Origin: an uncultured Desulfosarcina sp. | GTDB taxonomy: Bacteria > Desulfobacterota > Desulfobacteria > Desulfobacterales > Desulfosarcinaceae | Assembly: GCF_963668215.1 (NCBI RefSeq) | Contig: NZ_OY764190.1 | Location: forward strand, 1,798,001 to 1,862,000 | DNA: 64,000 nucleotides | Reading direction: 5' to 3' | Shown: positions 50,301-59,687 of the stretch, piece by piece | Layout: each line of letters begins with the position of its first letter | Numbering within the stretch: the first letter of the stretch is position 1 | Notes under the pieces: generated by a model | Database searches by the model: none | What the model was told of the DNA's origin: nothing | The model's input: only the letters and a program-made list of their open reading frames with translations | Position numbers and translations under genes: made by a program

Positions 50301-53300
50301 ATGGGCGCCATCATTCCAGAGCTCGACCCTGATCCTGATCGCGAACTGCCCAACGAGTGGACCACGGTGGAGCGGCCACTACTCCAGCAACTGGCCGCCA
50401 TGGGGTGGAATTTTCACCCCGGAGATATCGACTACCCCGGCAAGACCTTCCGCAATAGCTTTCGCGAGGTGCTGCTGCGTGAACATCTGAAAGCGGCCAT
50501 CCGCCGCATCAATGCCGCCGAGAACCTGGACGAGATCACCATCGAGCGCGCCGTGCGCGAGCTGGAACGTTCGGACAAACCCGGCGGCCTGGACCGCAAC
50601 CGCGAACTGACCGAAAAACTCATCCGCGGCGTTTCCGTGCCTCGGGCCACCGGCGGGGACAGCCCGCACAACCGCAACGTGACGGTCCGCTTCATCGACT
50701 TCGATCCGGCAGGACTTGCCAACAACACCTTTCTGGCCGTCAACCAGTTTCGCATCGATTATATCGGCCGGGTGGGGTTCGTGATCCCCGATGTGATCCT
50801 TTTCGTCAACGGCATTCCCCTGGTGATCGTCGAGTGCAAGAGCCCCAGCCTGGCGGAAACCGACGACGGCGGATTCTGGAAACCCGTCGAATCGGGTATC
50901 AATCAGCTGCTGCGCTATTCCAACCAGCGCGAGGAGGTGGAACGGGAAGAGGGCGTCGAACACCTCTTTCACTGGAACCAGCTCATGGTGTCGACCTGCT
51001 TCTACATGGCCCGGGTGGCGACTTACGGGGCCGGCTATGGCTATTACATGGAGTGGAAGGATACCACACCGTTTACCGACGCCGAAATTCTGGCCGAGAT
51101 CGGACGGCCCGGAAAGCGGCTGCGCAGCCAGGAGCGGCTGGCGGCGGGCATGTTGCGGCCGGCCCATCTGCTGGACATTCTGCGCAATTTTATCCTGTTC
51201 AAGGTGGAAGACGGTGTGCTGCTCAAGCTCTGCCCGCGGTACCAGCAATACCGGGCCGTTCAGAAAGCCATGGTACGCCTGGCGGAGGGCAAAACCCGGC
51301 TGCTGTCGGATAAACAGCGTGACGAGCGCGGCGGCATCATCTGGCACACCCAGGGCTCGGGAAAGAGTATCACCATGGTCTACCTGGTACGCAAGCTGCG
51401 CACCCTGCCGGAACTTTGCGGATTCAAGGTGGTGGTGGTCACCGACCGAACGTCCCTTGAGCAGCAGCTTCAGGAAACGGCCCTGCTGACCGGCGAGCGC
51501 GTCCGGCCGGACAAGGACGATTTCAGGCCCAGGGAATCGGCCAGCGACCGGGTGCGGCGCATTCTGGCCGAACCGGGGCCGGATCTGGTGTTCTGCATGG
51601 TCCAGAAAAACCAGGACCTCGAAGGGGAGGCCGTGGTGCTGGAATACGCGGTTCCCGTCCCCCCACCCCGAAAAATGGCGCCCCATCAAATTGCCGAATA
51701 CGAGGAGATCGGCGAAACGGGAAAGGCCATGGCCGCTGAAAAATTATCCGGTTGGTCGACACCGACAACAGGAGAAAACAAAGGTGGAACAAAAATCTTG
51801 CGGCAGGTGATCCGCAACAAGACCGACTATCCCGAAGTGAACGCGTCGGAAAAGATTCTGCTGCTGATCGACGAATGCCACCGTTCCCACACGTTGACCC
51901 TGCATGCCAATCTGATGCGGGCCCTGCCCAACGCGGCCAAGATCGGTTTTACCGGTACGCCGATCATGAACCGCGACCGTGGCAACACGCTGGCCATTTT
52001 CGATGATTTCATCGACAAATATGCCATGAAACGCGCCCAGGAGGACGGCGCCACGGTAAAAATCCTTTACGAGGGGCGGGTACCCCTGGGCCTGGTGGAG
52101 AACACCGCCCAACTCGATGCCCAGGTGCCGGTTCGCTTTGCCGAGTTCAGTGAACCGGAACAGCAACTGATCATGCAGAAATTCGCCACCGAACGCAAGG
52201 TGATGGAAGCGCCCCGGCTGATTGCGGTCAAAGCCAGGGATATGCTGCACCATTATGTGCGCAATATTCTCCCCGGCCATTGCAAGGCCCAGGTGGTGGC
52301 GGTCAGCCAGGAAGCGGTAGTCACTTATCAAAATAAGCTTTGCGAAGCCCGGGACGCACTGGTAGGTGCTGCCGAGGCCATCGATCCATCTTTGCTGGCG
52401 CTTTCCGAAGAGGAACTCCTGCAGCGCAGTGAGGACGAGCAAACCCTGGTTGCGGCCCATCGCAACTTGGAATTGGTGAGAGCACTGGAATTTGCGGCCG
52501 TGATTTCCAGACGCCACAACCAGAGCGCGGACTGGGACCAGTGGACCGATCCGGCCCGTATCGAGGCCAATATCGCCAATTTCAAGAAACCCTTTGAACA
52601 CAAGGATGCCGATAAGCGCAGCAACCTGGCCATGCTTTGCGTCATGCGCATGCTGCTGACCGGTTTTGACGCGCCGGTGGAACAGGCGCTCTATCTTGAC
52701 CGCCGGATTGTCGAGCATGACCTCCTGCAGGCCATTGCCCGGGTGAATCGAAACCGGGACGGCAAGGCATGCGGATACGTGGTCGATTACATCGGGATCG
52801 CCCGCGAACTGAAGGCGGCCCTGACCGAGTCGGATGAAGGCGAAGAAGGAGGCCGACCGGACACCGGCATCGATGCGGTGCGCGACGAAATCCCGCGCTT
52901 GACCGATCGCCACAGCAAAGCGCTGGCCGTTTTTCATTCCTGGGGTATTGCCGACCTGATGCCCATCGATCCGTGTGTGGATCTATTGGAAGATGAAGGG
53001 ATTCGTGCGGAATTTCTCAATCGGCTGCGTGCGTTTCTGACCAGCTTATCCATCGTGATGCCTCGGCCCGAAGCGCTGCCGTTTGTACGTGATGCCAAGA
53101 TCCTCGGCTTTATTGCCAAGGTGGCGGCCAATCTGTACCGTGACCACCAACTCAACCTGGAGGGTGTAGACCGGCGCATGAAACAGCTCATCGACGCCTA
53201 TGTGTCGGCACAGGGAATCGATCCACGGATTGCGCCGATCGGCATCGACGAGATCGGATTTTTGGATCAGGTACGAAGAAAAAACAGTGCCCGGGCACGG

Positions 53301-53834
53301 GCTTCCGAAATGAAACACGCCTTACGCCATCACATCCGGCTGCACTACGAAGAAGACCCTGACCGGTATCGCAAACTGAGTGAGCGGCTGGAGGCGATCA
53401 TCCAGCAGTTCAAGGACAACTGGGACCAGCTTGAAAGGGAACTGGAGCAGTTTATCGCCCAGGAACTGGAACGCGACAACAGGGCGACTATTGAAGGCCT
53501 CGATCCGCGGCTGCATGCGCCTTTTTTCGGCACATTGAAAGCCGCCATCGAAAACCAAAGAGGGATTGAGCTGAAAAGCGATGACCCGGATTTCAGGGCG
53601 GTTGTTGATCTGACGGTGACGACGGTGGACGAGATCCGGGACCGCATTCGTCTGGTGGATTTCTGGCGGGATGAACACAGCCGGCGCTCCCTGGAAAGGT
53701 CGGTGTACCGGTCGCTGCTCAGAAGCGGCAAACTCGCCAGGGAAAAACTGTTCGAACTGGCAACCCGCGTGGTTGAGCAAGCCAGAAATCTTCACCGGCT
53801 ACTGGTGTGGGGCAATGGAAGAGATCAAAATTAA
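50301..53834 (+). CDS. hsdR: Type I restriction endonuclease subunit R
   Basis: This 1177-residue motor-nuclease cuts DNA lacking the HsdM mark. The N-terminal nuclease domain has the PD-(D/E)xK residues: Asp in VIPDVILFVNG near residue 160 and EC-K in LVIVECKSPSL near 177. The helicase part has Walker A HTQGSGKSITMVYLVRKL near 348, DECH in LLIDECHRSHTLTL near 522, GFTGTPIMN, and LLTGFDAPVEQALYLDRR in the second RecA lobe. A C-terminal helical domain ends the protein. It is full length and intact. The last codons overlap the metallopeptidase gene by 20 bases. An ATG at 50301 follows a GAGGAG ribosome site. Confidence 0.94.
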   Translation: MGAIIPELDPDPDRELPNEWTTVERPLLQQLAAMGWNFHPGDIDYPGKTFRNSFREVLLREHLKAAIRRINAAENLDEITIERAVRELERSDKPGGLDRNRELTEKLIRGVSVPRATGGDSPHNRNVTVRFIDFDPAGLANNTFLAVNQFRIDYIGRVGFVIPDVILFVNGIPLVIVECKSPSLAETDDGGFWKPVESGINQLLRYSNQREEVEREEGVEHLFHWNQLMVSTCFYMARVATYGAGYGYYMEWKDTTPFTDAEILAEIGRPGKRLRSQERLAAGMLRPAHLLDILRNFILFKVEDGVLLKLCPRYQQYRAVQKAMVRLAEGKTRLLSDKQRDERGGIIWHTQGSGKSITMVYLVRKLRTLPELCGFKVVVVTDRTSLEQQLQETALLTGERVRPDKDDFRPRESASDRVRRILAEPGPDLVFCMVQKNQDLEGEAVVLEYAVPVPPPRKMAPHQIAEYEEIGETGKAMAAEKLSGWSTPTTGENKGGTKILRQVIRNKTDYPEVNASEKILLLIDECHRSHTLTLHANLMRALPNAAKIGFTGTPIMNRDRGNTLAIFDDFIDKYAMKRAQEDGATVKILYEGRVPLGLVENTAQLDAQVPVRFAEFSEPEQQLIMQKFATERKVMEAPRLIAVKARDMLHHYVRNILPGHCKAQVVAVSQEAVVTYQNKLCEARDALVGAAEAIDPSLLALSEEELLQRSEDEQTLVAAHRNLELVRALEFAAVISRRHNQSADWDQWTDPARIEANIANFKKPFEHKDADKRSNLAMLCVMRMLLTGFDAPVEQALYLDRRIVEHDLLQAIARVNRNRDGKACGYVVDYIGIARELKAALTESDEGEEGGRPDTGIDAVRDEIPRLTDRHSKALAVFHSWGIADLMPIDPCVDLLEDEGIRAEFLNRLRAFLTSLSIVMPRPEALPFVRDAKILGFIAKVAANLYRDHQLNLEGVDRRMKQLIDAYVSAQGIDPRIAPIGIDEIGFLDQVRRKNSARARASEMKHALRHHIRLHYEEDPDRYRKLSERLEAIIQQFKDNWDQLERELEQFIAQELERDNRATIEGLDPRLHAPFFGTLKAAIENQRGIELKSDDPDFRAVVDLTVTTVDEIRDRIRLVDFWRDEHSRRSLERSVYRSLLRSGKLAREKLFELATRVVEQARNLHRLLVWGNGRDQN

Positions 53835-54522
53835 AGACATTTCCGTCCAGGTGAAACGAAGCGCACGACGCAGGACCATTGAGCTGACCATCGAACGGGA
53901 CGGCAGCATTGTTGTGTATGCACCGGAAACGGCCGGTCGCAAGGAGATGGAAACCCTGGTCAGGAAGAAACTGCTTTGGATCCATCAACAGATCGGCCGC
54001 AAAAGTGAGGAATTGCACCGACTTCCCGAAAAGGAATACGTTTCCGGCGAAGGTTTTTATTATCGTGGCCGGAAATACCGCTTGAAATTAGTGGATACTG
54101 TACAGACCCGCAACAACGGGGACCGGCTTCAGTTTCACCATGGCCGTTTTCTGATGCCCCGTCAATATGCCGAAAAAGGCCAAGAAATATTCATGAATTG
54201 GTACGCCAGGCGTGCTGTCGATTGGATTCCCCGACGGGTTCGATTGTTGCAGGATCGTGCGGGTATCCAGCCTTCATCCATCGAAATCCGGGATTTGGGC
54301 TTTCGCTGGGGATCTTGCACCCGAAAAGGCAAACTCCTTTTCCACTGGCGATTGATTCTTCTTCCCCCCGAGCGGATCGATTACCTGATTCTGCATGAAC
54401 TGGTGCATCTTCACGAACACAACCACAGCCCGGCATTCTACGAACGCTTGAGACGGGCGGCACCTGATCATGAAAGTCAAGAGGATTGGCTGCGGCGAAA
54501 TGGCGATCAGTATGAGTTGTAA
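53815..54522 (+). CDS. YgjP-type (DUF45) zinc metallopeptidase in the restriction operon
   Basis: This 235-residue protein has the DUF45/YgjP pattern: FRWGSCTRKGKLLFHWRL, then the HExxH motif in LILHELVHLHEHNHSPAFYE near residue 205, with a further His. It should be a zinc metallopeptidase related to WSS1/SprT-like enzymes. The N-terminal half (VKRSARRRTIELTIERDGS) is a beta domain. Type I systems often carry this gene just after hsdR. It starts at ATG 53815, inside the end of hsdR (20-base overlap). Its target is unknown. It may process the restriction complex or DNA-protein adducts. Confidence 0.85.
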   Translation: MEEIKIKDISVQVKRSARRRTIELTIERDGSIVVYAPETAGRKEMETLVRKKLLWIHQQIGRKSEELHRLPEKEYVSGEGFYYRGRKYRLKLVDTVQTRNNGDRLQFHHGRFLMPRQYAEKGQEIFMNWYARRAVDWIPRRVRLLQDRAGIQPSSIEIRDLGFRWGSCTRKGKLLFHWRLILLPPERIDYLILHELVHLHEHNHSPAFYERLRRAAPDHESQEDWLRRNGDQYEL

Positions 54523-54679
54523 TGATAAGAACCGCAATACACTTGTTTAAAGGATGGCTTTTTAGCTTATCGGGCAACGGTTGCGAAACCACACCATTCC
54601 CCTGTCGGTCGGCCATTGATTCAATGGTCCACCTTATGCATGGGTTCTTCAGCTGTTTTTTAAGATTGCAGAGGAAACC

Positions 54680-55276
54680 ATGCTGGACTTTATATCGCAA
54701 CTGATGGCGCTTTATGCCGAGATCGACAAGGAAGTGGCGGCGTTTCAATTGAAGAGCGGTCTGCGCTGCCCGGCGGGCTGCGGCGATTGCTGCGCGACCG
54801 CTGATGTGCAGGTAACTGTTTTGGAAATGCTGCCCATGGCCCATGCCATGCTTTGCGATGGAACGGCAGCCCAATCGCTGGAGCGACTTTCCGGGCCTAA
54901 CGGCTCCGGGACTTGTGTGCTTTACACGGCCCATCCCGTTGCAGATACAGCCGGGCACTGCGGCCAATATCCGTGGCGGCCTGGATTGTGTCGATTGTTC
55001 GGTTTTGCCGCGGTTCGGGGACGCACCGGCTCAAAAACCCTGGCGGTTTGCCGGCATATCCGCCAAAACGACCCTCACGGCGCCTCGGCAGCCATGACCC
55101 TGGCTGAAGAGGCCCCTTTATTCGTGCAATATAGCGCCCAGATCTCCGGCCTGGATCCGGTACTGGGCGCCAGACCGATGCCCATCAACATCGCCCTGCA
55201 TCAGGCCATCCAGCGCCTGGGACTCAACGCCGCTTATGCGCATCTGGAAAGCTTCAGGGACAACACAGCGGCTTAG
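54680..55276 (+). CDS. YkgJ-family cysteine-cluster protein
   Basis: This 198-residue protein has the N-terminal CPAGCGDCC cluster (Cx3Cx2CC, near residue 30), followed by further conserved Cys: GTCVLYTA, HCGQYPWRPGLCRLFGF and AVCRHIRQ. This fits YkgJ/UPF0153 proteins, which probably bind zinc or an iron-sulfur cluster. It has no signal peptide or membrane helix. The function is unknown. It is separated from the metallopeptidase gene by 157 bases and converges with the deacetylase fusion gene on the opposite strand. An AGAGGA element precedes the ATG. Confidence 0.85.
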   Translation: MLDFISQLMALYAEIDKEVAAFQLKSGLRCPAGCGDCCATADVQVTVLEMLPMAHAMLCDGTAAQSLERLSGPNGSGTCVLYTAHPVADTAGHCGQYPWRPGLCRLFGFAAVRGRTGSKTLAVCRHIRQNDPHGASAAMTLAEEAPLFVQYSAQISGLDPVLGARPMPINIALHQAIQRLGLNAAYAHLESFRDNTAA

Positions 55277-55374
55277 ATCGCTGTGTCGGTTTCGCCGCGA
55301 ACACCATCAAAAGGAACTGTCGATTCTCTTTTTTGTTAAAAAAAGGAATCGGGATATCCGAAATCGCTGTTTCA

Positions 55375-57639
55375 TCATTCCCTTTCCGCCAACAGTTCCT
55401 TGCAATAAATCACCTTGCCATCGCCCGGTGCATAAAAATCCTTCAGCACCGTTTCCAGGCGGTAGCCGCAGCTCTCGTAGAAAGCGCGGGTGCTGGCGTA
55501 TTGATCGCGCTGCGAGGTATCCACATAGATGCGGTTGCCGCCGGATTTGCGGATCAGGGCCTCGGTTTCCACGATCAATCTGCGGCCCAGCCCCTTTCTG
55601 TGGAAATCGGGATGCACGGCGATCCAATACAGATCGAAACTGTTCTGCGTGCAGGGGATCGGACCATAACAGGTGTAGCCCACCAGCCGGCCGTACTGCT
55701 CGGCCATCACAAAATGATAGCCGCTGAGATCTCCTTTGGCCAGGCGCTCTTGCACCAATTCCCTGGCCACGTCGACCTCCTCGGGATGAAAAAATCCGGT
55801 CAGATCCACCAGGCGCCCGACACGCTCCGGATCCTGCGGCGTTACCTCCCGGCGCCATTTTACACCATGCAGGCGTTCTTTGTCCGGCGGATGCTTCGTC
55901 TGCGGATGCGCGCCTGTGGCGGCCAATCCGGTAAAAAAATGAAGGGCGTTGCTGCCCAGGGTCCGTACACGATAACCGCCCTCCTGCACCAGCAAGGTGG
56001 GAAGCCCCAACGCCCCGATGCGACGGCCGTTGGCTTCAAAATCCTTGCCGAGCAACTGCCAGGTGCCGGTGGGGTCCCCTTTGGCCGTATCCAGCCCAAA
56101 GGCCACCACCAGGAACTGTGGATTGAACTGGCGGATGCGGCGCAGGGCTTTATCCAGGGCCTTTAAGTAGCCGGCGCCGTCCAATTTTTCCGGCAGGGGC
56201 AGATTCATATTGAAGCCCTCGCCCTCGCCCTCGCCGCATTCCTCCTCGAATCCGGTGAAATAGGGGTAGGCAAAGGTCGGATGGCCGTGCAGAGAGATGG
56301 TGAGTACGTCACTGCGCCGGTAAAAAATATCCTGCTGGCCATTGCCGTGGTGGTAGTCGATATCCAGGATGGCAACCTTGCCGTGGGCGCTCAGATATTG
56401 GGCGGCAATCGCATTGTTGTTGAAATAGCAAAACCCGCCGAAGGCCCGGCGCTCTGCATGGTGTCCGGGCGGGCGCACCAGAGCGTAGGCCATTCTGCGG
56501 CCGGCCAGGATTTCGGAGGCAGCGGTCAGGATGCAGTTCACCCCTTGCCGGGCGGCCGGATAGGCATTTTTGTTGATCGGCGTGAAGGTGTCGATACAAT
56601 AGTAGCCGGATAGCACGGAGGGCTCTTTGGGCGGCCGGGTTTTGTTGCGCAGCGGGAAGATGTAGGGATAGAGCGATTTGCCCTCGGGCATCTCTTCACA
56701 GGCCCGGCGCAGGTAGTTTACCAGATCGCTGTCGTGAACCGCCGTGATATGCTTTTCGGCAAAAAGGCGGGGTTTGATTCGGGCGAACAGTCCGCTGGGC
56801 TCCAGCACTTTCAGGAGGCTGCGCACCCGCACGGGCGCTTCCACATAGCCGCGTTCGTGCACGTGGTGAATGTCGTGATTGGCGTTGACCACAAGGGCGA
56901 TCTGCTCCAGGGATCGGCTCTCCACGGTCGTACGTACGGCCTCGGGTTTGACGTAACGGAAAGGCCTCAGATTGACCGGATCATCCCGAAACGAGGCGAC
57001 CACAGTTTCCACATAACGGGGGGGGCAGTAGGCGGCGTACTTTCGCTCCAGCACGGCGCGCACCACTTTGCGGGCAAAACGCTGGCGTAAGGGTTCGGTG
57101 CGATCCAGACCATCGTAAACCAGATGGGGCATACAGGTGTCGCCGGGCTTGACAGGGTTTTCGTAGGCGGTATCGATGATCGGCCGGGCCCCATAGCGTT
57201 CATAAAAACGGAGCCTGTCGCGATTTTGCTTGAGGATCGCCGGATCGTCGCAAGCGTCGCGCTCGTCGGGCAGGCACTCGAAAAAAAGGCCCCTGGCACC
57301 CAGTCCCACGGCTTCGGCCCGCACGCTGTCGTACAGGGCGCTTCCCAGCCCTCCTCCTGTGGAACCTTTGGCCGTGGCAATCCAGTCGAGGTAGCAAAAC
57401 CCGATCACCGGTTCGTGCAGCAGCATGGTAAACCCCTGCACGCGGCGGCGCATGGTTTCGGCGATCAGCAGGATGGTACGAAAGCGCTGTTTGAACGGAT
57501 TGCGCAGCTTTTCACCGATCTGATCGATCTCTTCCGGCGGCACATCGGAAAAGCGGGTCCGGAGAATCTGCTTGATCTGCTTCAACGCCTCTTGATCCAC
57601 AGACAGAATGTCGTCGTAAATCCGGCGAATTTTGAGCAT
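55375..57639 (-). CDS. GNAT acetyltransferase - histone deacetylase-like - GNAT triple fusion
   Basis: This 754-residue protein joins three domains. Residues 1-195 resemble a GNAT acetyltransferase (ATAKGSTGGGLGSALYDSVR with the acetyl-CoA loop, then RLRFYERYGARP). Residues 250-575 form an HDAC/acetylpolyamine amidohydrolase domain (HERGYVEAPVRVRSLL, PPGHHAERRAFGGFCYFNN, LDIDYHHGNGQQDIFY). His393, His394, Asp428, His430, Asp517 and Tyr556 align with the catalytic and zinc-binding residues, so it should be active. Residues 600-754 are a second GNAT domain (HPDFHRKGLGRRLIVETE, RAFYESCGYRLETVL). It would both add and remove acyl groups on amines. It ends a four-gene operon with two ATP-grasp genes and an aminomutase gene. 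Confidence 0.88.
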   Translation of the reverse strand: MLKIRRIYDDILSVDQEALKQIKQILRTRFSDVPPEEIDQIGEKLRNPFKQRFRTILLIAETMRRRVQGFTMLLHEPVIGFCYLDWIATAKGSTGGGLGSALYDSVRAEAVGLGARGLFFECLPDERDACDDPAILKQNRDRLRFYERYGARPIIDTAYENPVKPGDTCMPHLVYDGLDRTEPLRQRFARKVVRAVLERKYAAYCPPRYVETVVASFRDDPVNLRPFRYVKPEAVRTTVESRSLEQIALVVNANHDIHHVHERGYVEAPVRVRSLLKVLEPSGLFARIKPRLFAEKHITAVHDSDLVNYLRRACEEMPEGKSLYPYIFPLRNKTRPPKEPSVLSGYYCIDTFTPINKNAYPAARQGVNCILTAASEILAGRRMAYALVRPPGHHAERRAFGGFCYFNNNAIAAQYLSAHGKVAILDIDYHHGNGQQDIFYRRSDVLTISLHGHPTFAYPYFTGFEEECGEGEGEGFNMNLPLPEKLDGAGYLKALDKALRRIRQFNPQFLVVAFGLDTAKGDPTGTWQLLGKDFEANGRRIGALGLPTLLVQEGGYRVRTLGSNALHFFTGLAATGAHPQTKHPPDKERLHGVKWRREVTPQDPERVGRLVDLTGFFHPEEVDVARELVQERLAKGDLSGYHFVMAEQYGRLVGYTCYGPIPCTQNSFDLYWIAVHPDFHRKGLGRRLIVETEALIRKSGGNRIYVDTSQRDQYASTRAFYESCGYRLETVLKDFYAPGDGKVIYCKELLAERE

Positions 57640-57642
57640 GGC

Positions 57643-58641
57643 TTATTTTCCCGATGTACTTACAATTCTTGCCACGGCGTCGGTCATGGTCAATCCGGCC
57701 CGGTGGACGGCGGCGGCAAAACCGGCGTCCGGGGAAAGGCAGGGGTTGGCGTTGATCTCCAGAATCCAGGGCCGCCCGTAACCATCCACGCGAAAATCCA
57801 CCCGGGCATAGCCCCGCAGGCCCATCAACTCCCAGCATTCCAGGGACAGGGTCTTGAGCTGCTCCAGCAGCTCGTCGTCAACCGGATCGAAATCAAACCG
57901 ACGCGGGGTGTGGCGATATGCGAAGGAATCTTCGTCCCATTTGGCCTGGTAGTCCACGATGCGGGCCTGGCCGGAGGCGTATCCCTCGAAAACGATCTCG
58001 GCCGGAGGCAGCACCTGGGGCCCTTCGGGGCTGTCCAGCAGGGAGAGGTTGAACTCCCGTCCATCGATGAACGCTTCCGCGAAACAGGTGCCGCCCATCC
58101 GGGGCGCACGCTGGGCCATCAGCGTTTCCAGCAACCGGTCGGATGCGGCTTCCACAATGGCGTCGTCGTCGAGCCCGACGGAAGCGTGCTCCCATACGGA
58201 TTTGATAATCCAGCGACGCGGGTTTTCCCGGGGCCGCCGGAAGCGTCCCGGGTTCCAGGCTTTGGAGGGGACGGTCCAGTCCGGCGTTGGCAGGCCGGCT
58301 CCGTCCAGCATCGTTTTTGCGCAGAGCTTGTTGGAAGTCAGCATCATGGCTTCCGCACATGCCCCGGTATATGGCAGCCCCATGGCATCCAACAGCGAAG
58401 GAAACAGGTGAATCAACCGTCCCGTGCCGTCCAGAGACTCCACCAGGTTGAAAACCAGACCGGGATCGATGGCGCCAAGCTCGTTCCGGACGCGGGAAAG
58501 GTTCAGATCGCAGGTCCGGCGAACCGGTTTGTGACCGAGTTCGTGCAGGGCTTCGGTAACGGCATCGGCCTGAACCAGGACATCCTGCTCATCGGCTGCA
58601 CTGTCATTTTGCAAGGCATTATGAACCACAGCAATGCGCAT
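57643..58641 (-). CDS. ATP-grasp ligase of D-Ala-D-Ala ligase type (B)
   Basis: This 332-residue protein has the ATP-grasp layout: an N-terminal Rossmann-like domain (RIAVVHNALQNDSAADEQ), GLPYTGACAEAMMLTSNK, an ATP lysine region IIKSVWEHASVGLDD, and the metal site LRGYARVDFRVDGYGRP followed by EINANPCLSPDAGFAAA. It would form an amide or peptide bond with ATP. It is not a close match to Ddl in sequence details, and the cell's cell-wall Ddl is not expected here. Its start overlaps the stop of the upstream ATP-grasp gene by 23 bases, and it ends 3 bases before the fusion gene, so all are translationally linked. Confidence 0.85.
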   Translation of the reverse strand: MRIAVVHNALQNDSAADEQDVLVQADAVTEALHELGHKPVRRTCDLNLSRVRNELGAIDPGLVFNLVESLDGTGRLIHLFPSLLDAMGLPYTGACAEAMMLTSNKLCAKTMLDGAGLPTPDWTVPSKAWNPGRFRRPRENPRRWIIKSVWEHASVGLDDDAIVEAASDRLLETLMAQRAPRMGGTCFAEAFIDGREFNLSLLDSPEGPQVLPPAEIVFEGYASGQARIVDYQAKWDEDSFAYRHTPRRFDFDPVDDELLEQLKTLSLECWELMGLRGYARVDFRVDGYGRPWILEINANPCLSPDAGFAAAVHRAGLTMTDAVARIVSTSGK

Positions 58642-59653
58642 GGGCTTGAATCCTCTGATCGGTGGCGCCGGGACGAACGCGTTTTTGAGCAGATTCCACG
58701 ATCCATCCGATCAACTGCGCATAGGTGATGCCCAGTCGGGTGCATAAGATCGGCAGATCGGAATGCTCGGGGTGGATCCCGGCCAGCGGGTTGACTTCCA
58801 TGAACTGGGGGACGCCGTTGGCGTCGCAGCGCACATCGGCGCGTCCACCGTCCCTGCAGCCCAGCACCTGCCAGGCCTTCAAGACGAGGGCCTCGGCCTG
58901 CCGCACCACCAGGTCCTGGCCTGCATCCACGATGCGGTAGACGACCAGTTCTTCGCAGCGCTCCTTGTTGGTGTAGGAATAGACTTCGGCCTCGGCGTTT
59001 TCCAAAAGGATAACTTCCATAGTGCCCAGCACCCTTGCCTCGCGGCCCGTTCCCACCACGCCGATGGTGAACTCGCGGCCCGGTAAAAACGACTCCACCA
59101 GCACCGGCTGGCGAAAAGCGGTCATCAACTTCAGGCAGGCAGCGTCCAAATCCTTGCGGTTGCGCACGATGGAGTCAGGCGTCACCCCCTTGCCCGTGCC
59201 TTCGGCCACGGGCTTGATAAAATAGGGCGGTCCAAAGCCGACCGCCTGCAGATCCGAGGGTTCGCGCACCACCACGAAATCGGCGGTGGGCACGCCGGCG
59301 TCGCGCAGCACATGCTTGGTCATGCCCTTGTGCAGGGTCAGGGCCATCACCAGCGGATCGGAAAAGGTGTAGGCAATCCCGTAGGCATCCAAAATTGCCG
59401 GCACCTGGGCCTCACGGCCGATGCCGTGCATCCCCTCGGCGATGTTGAACACAAGGTCCCAGTCTCGGCCGCCAGCCAGTTGTTGAACCAGGCTGCGGGC
59501 ATGGCCGATGCGCTCGGTATGATGGCCCAGCCCGGCCAGGGTCTTTTCCAGGGCTTCGATGGTGTCGTCACGATCGAATTCGGCGGTTTCCTCCTCGCCA
59601 TACCCGGCCGCCAGGTATTCGGAGCGCAGATCATAGGTCAGACCGATTTTCAT
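58619..59653 (-). CDS. ATP-grasp ligase of D-Ala-D-Ala ligase type (A)
   Basis: This 344-residue protein is a second ATP-grasp enzyme (KIGLTYDLRSEYLAAGYGEE; FNIAEGMHGIGREAQVPAIL; FIKPVAEGTGKGVTPDSI; the metal site GCRDGGRADVRCDANGVPQ then EVNPLAGIHPEHSDLPIL). These correspond to the omega-loop and metal-ligand regions of Ddl-type ligases. I start it at ATG 59653, 8 bases after a GAGGAAG ribosome site; an upstream ATG at 59659 is the alternative. It lies 34 bases after the aminomutase gene, and its end overlaps the next ligase gene. Together the two ligases could join an amino acid, such as beta-lysine, to other groups in two steps. Confidence 0.87.
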   Translation of the reverse strand: MKIGLTYDLRSEYLAAGYGEEETAEFDRDDTIEALEKTLAGLGHHTERIGHARSLVQQLAGGRDWDLVFNIAEGMHGIGREAQVPAILDAYGIAYTFSDPLVMALTLHKGMTKHVLRDAGVPTADFVVVREPSDLQAVGFGPPYFIKPVAEGTGKGVTPDSIVRNRKDLDAACLKLMTAFRQPVLVESFLPGREFTIGVVGTGREARVLGTMEVILLENAEAEVYSYTNKERCEELVVYRIVDAGQDLVVRQAEALVLKAWQVLGCRDGGRADVRCDANGVPQFMEVNPLAGIHPEHSDLPILCTRLGITYAQLIGWIVESAQKRVRPGATDQRIQAHAHCCGS

Positions 59654-59687
59654 AAACATCTTCCTCTCTTTCCGGCGAACAGATCGG

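Noticed and set aside
50207..50401. 64-codon minus-strand open frame before hsdR
   Set aside because: It overlaps the 5' end of hsdR and a palindrome-rich spacer, with no ribosome site or family match.
57124..58728. 534-codon plus-strand frame opposite the ATP-grasp and fusion genes
   Set aside because: Shadow of two real minus-strand genes; no family resemblance.
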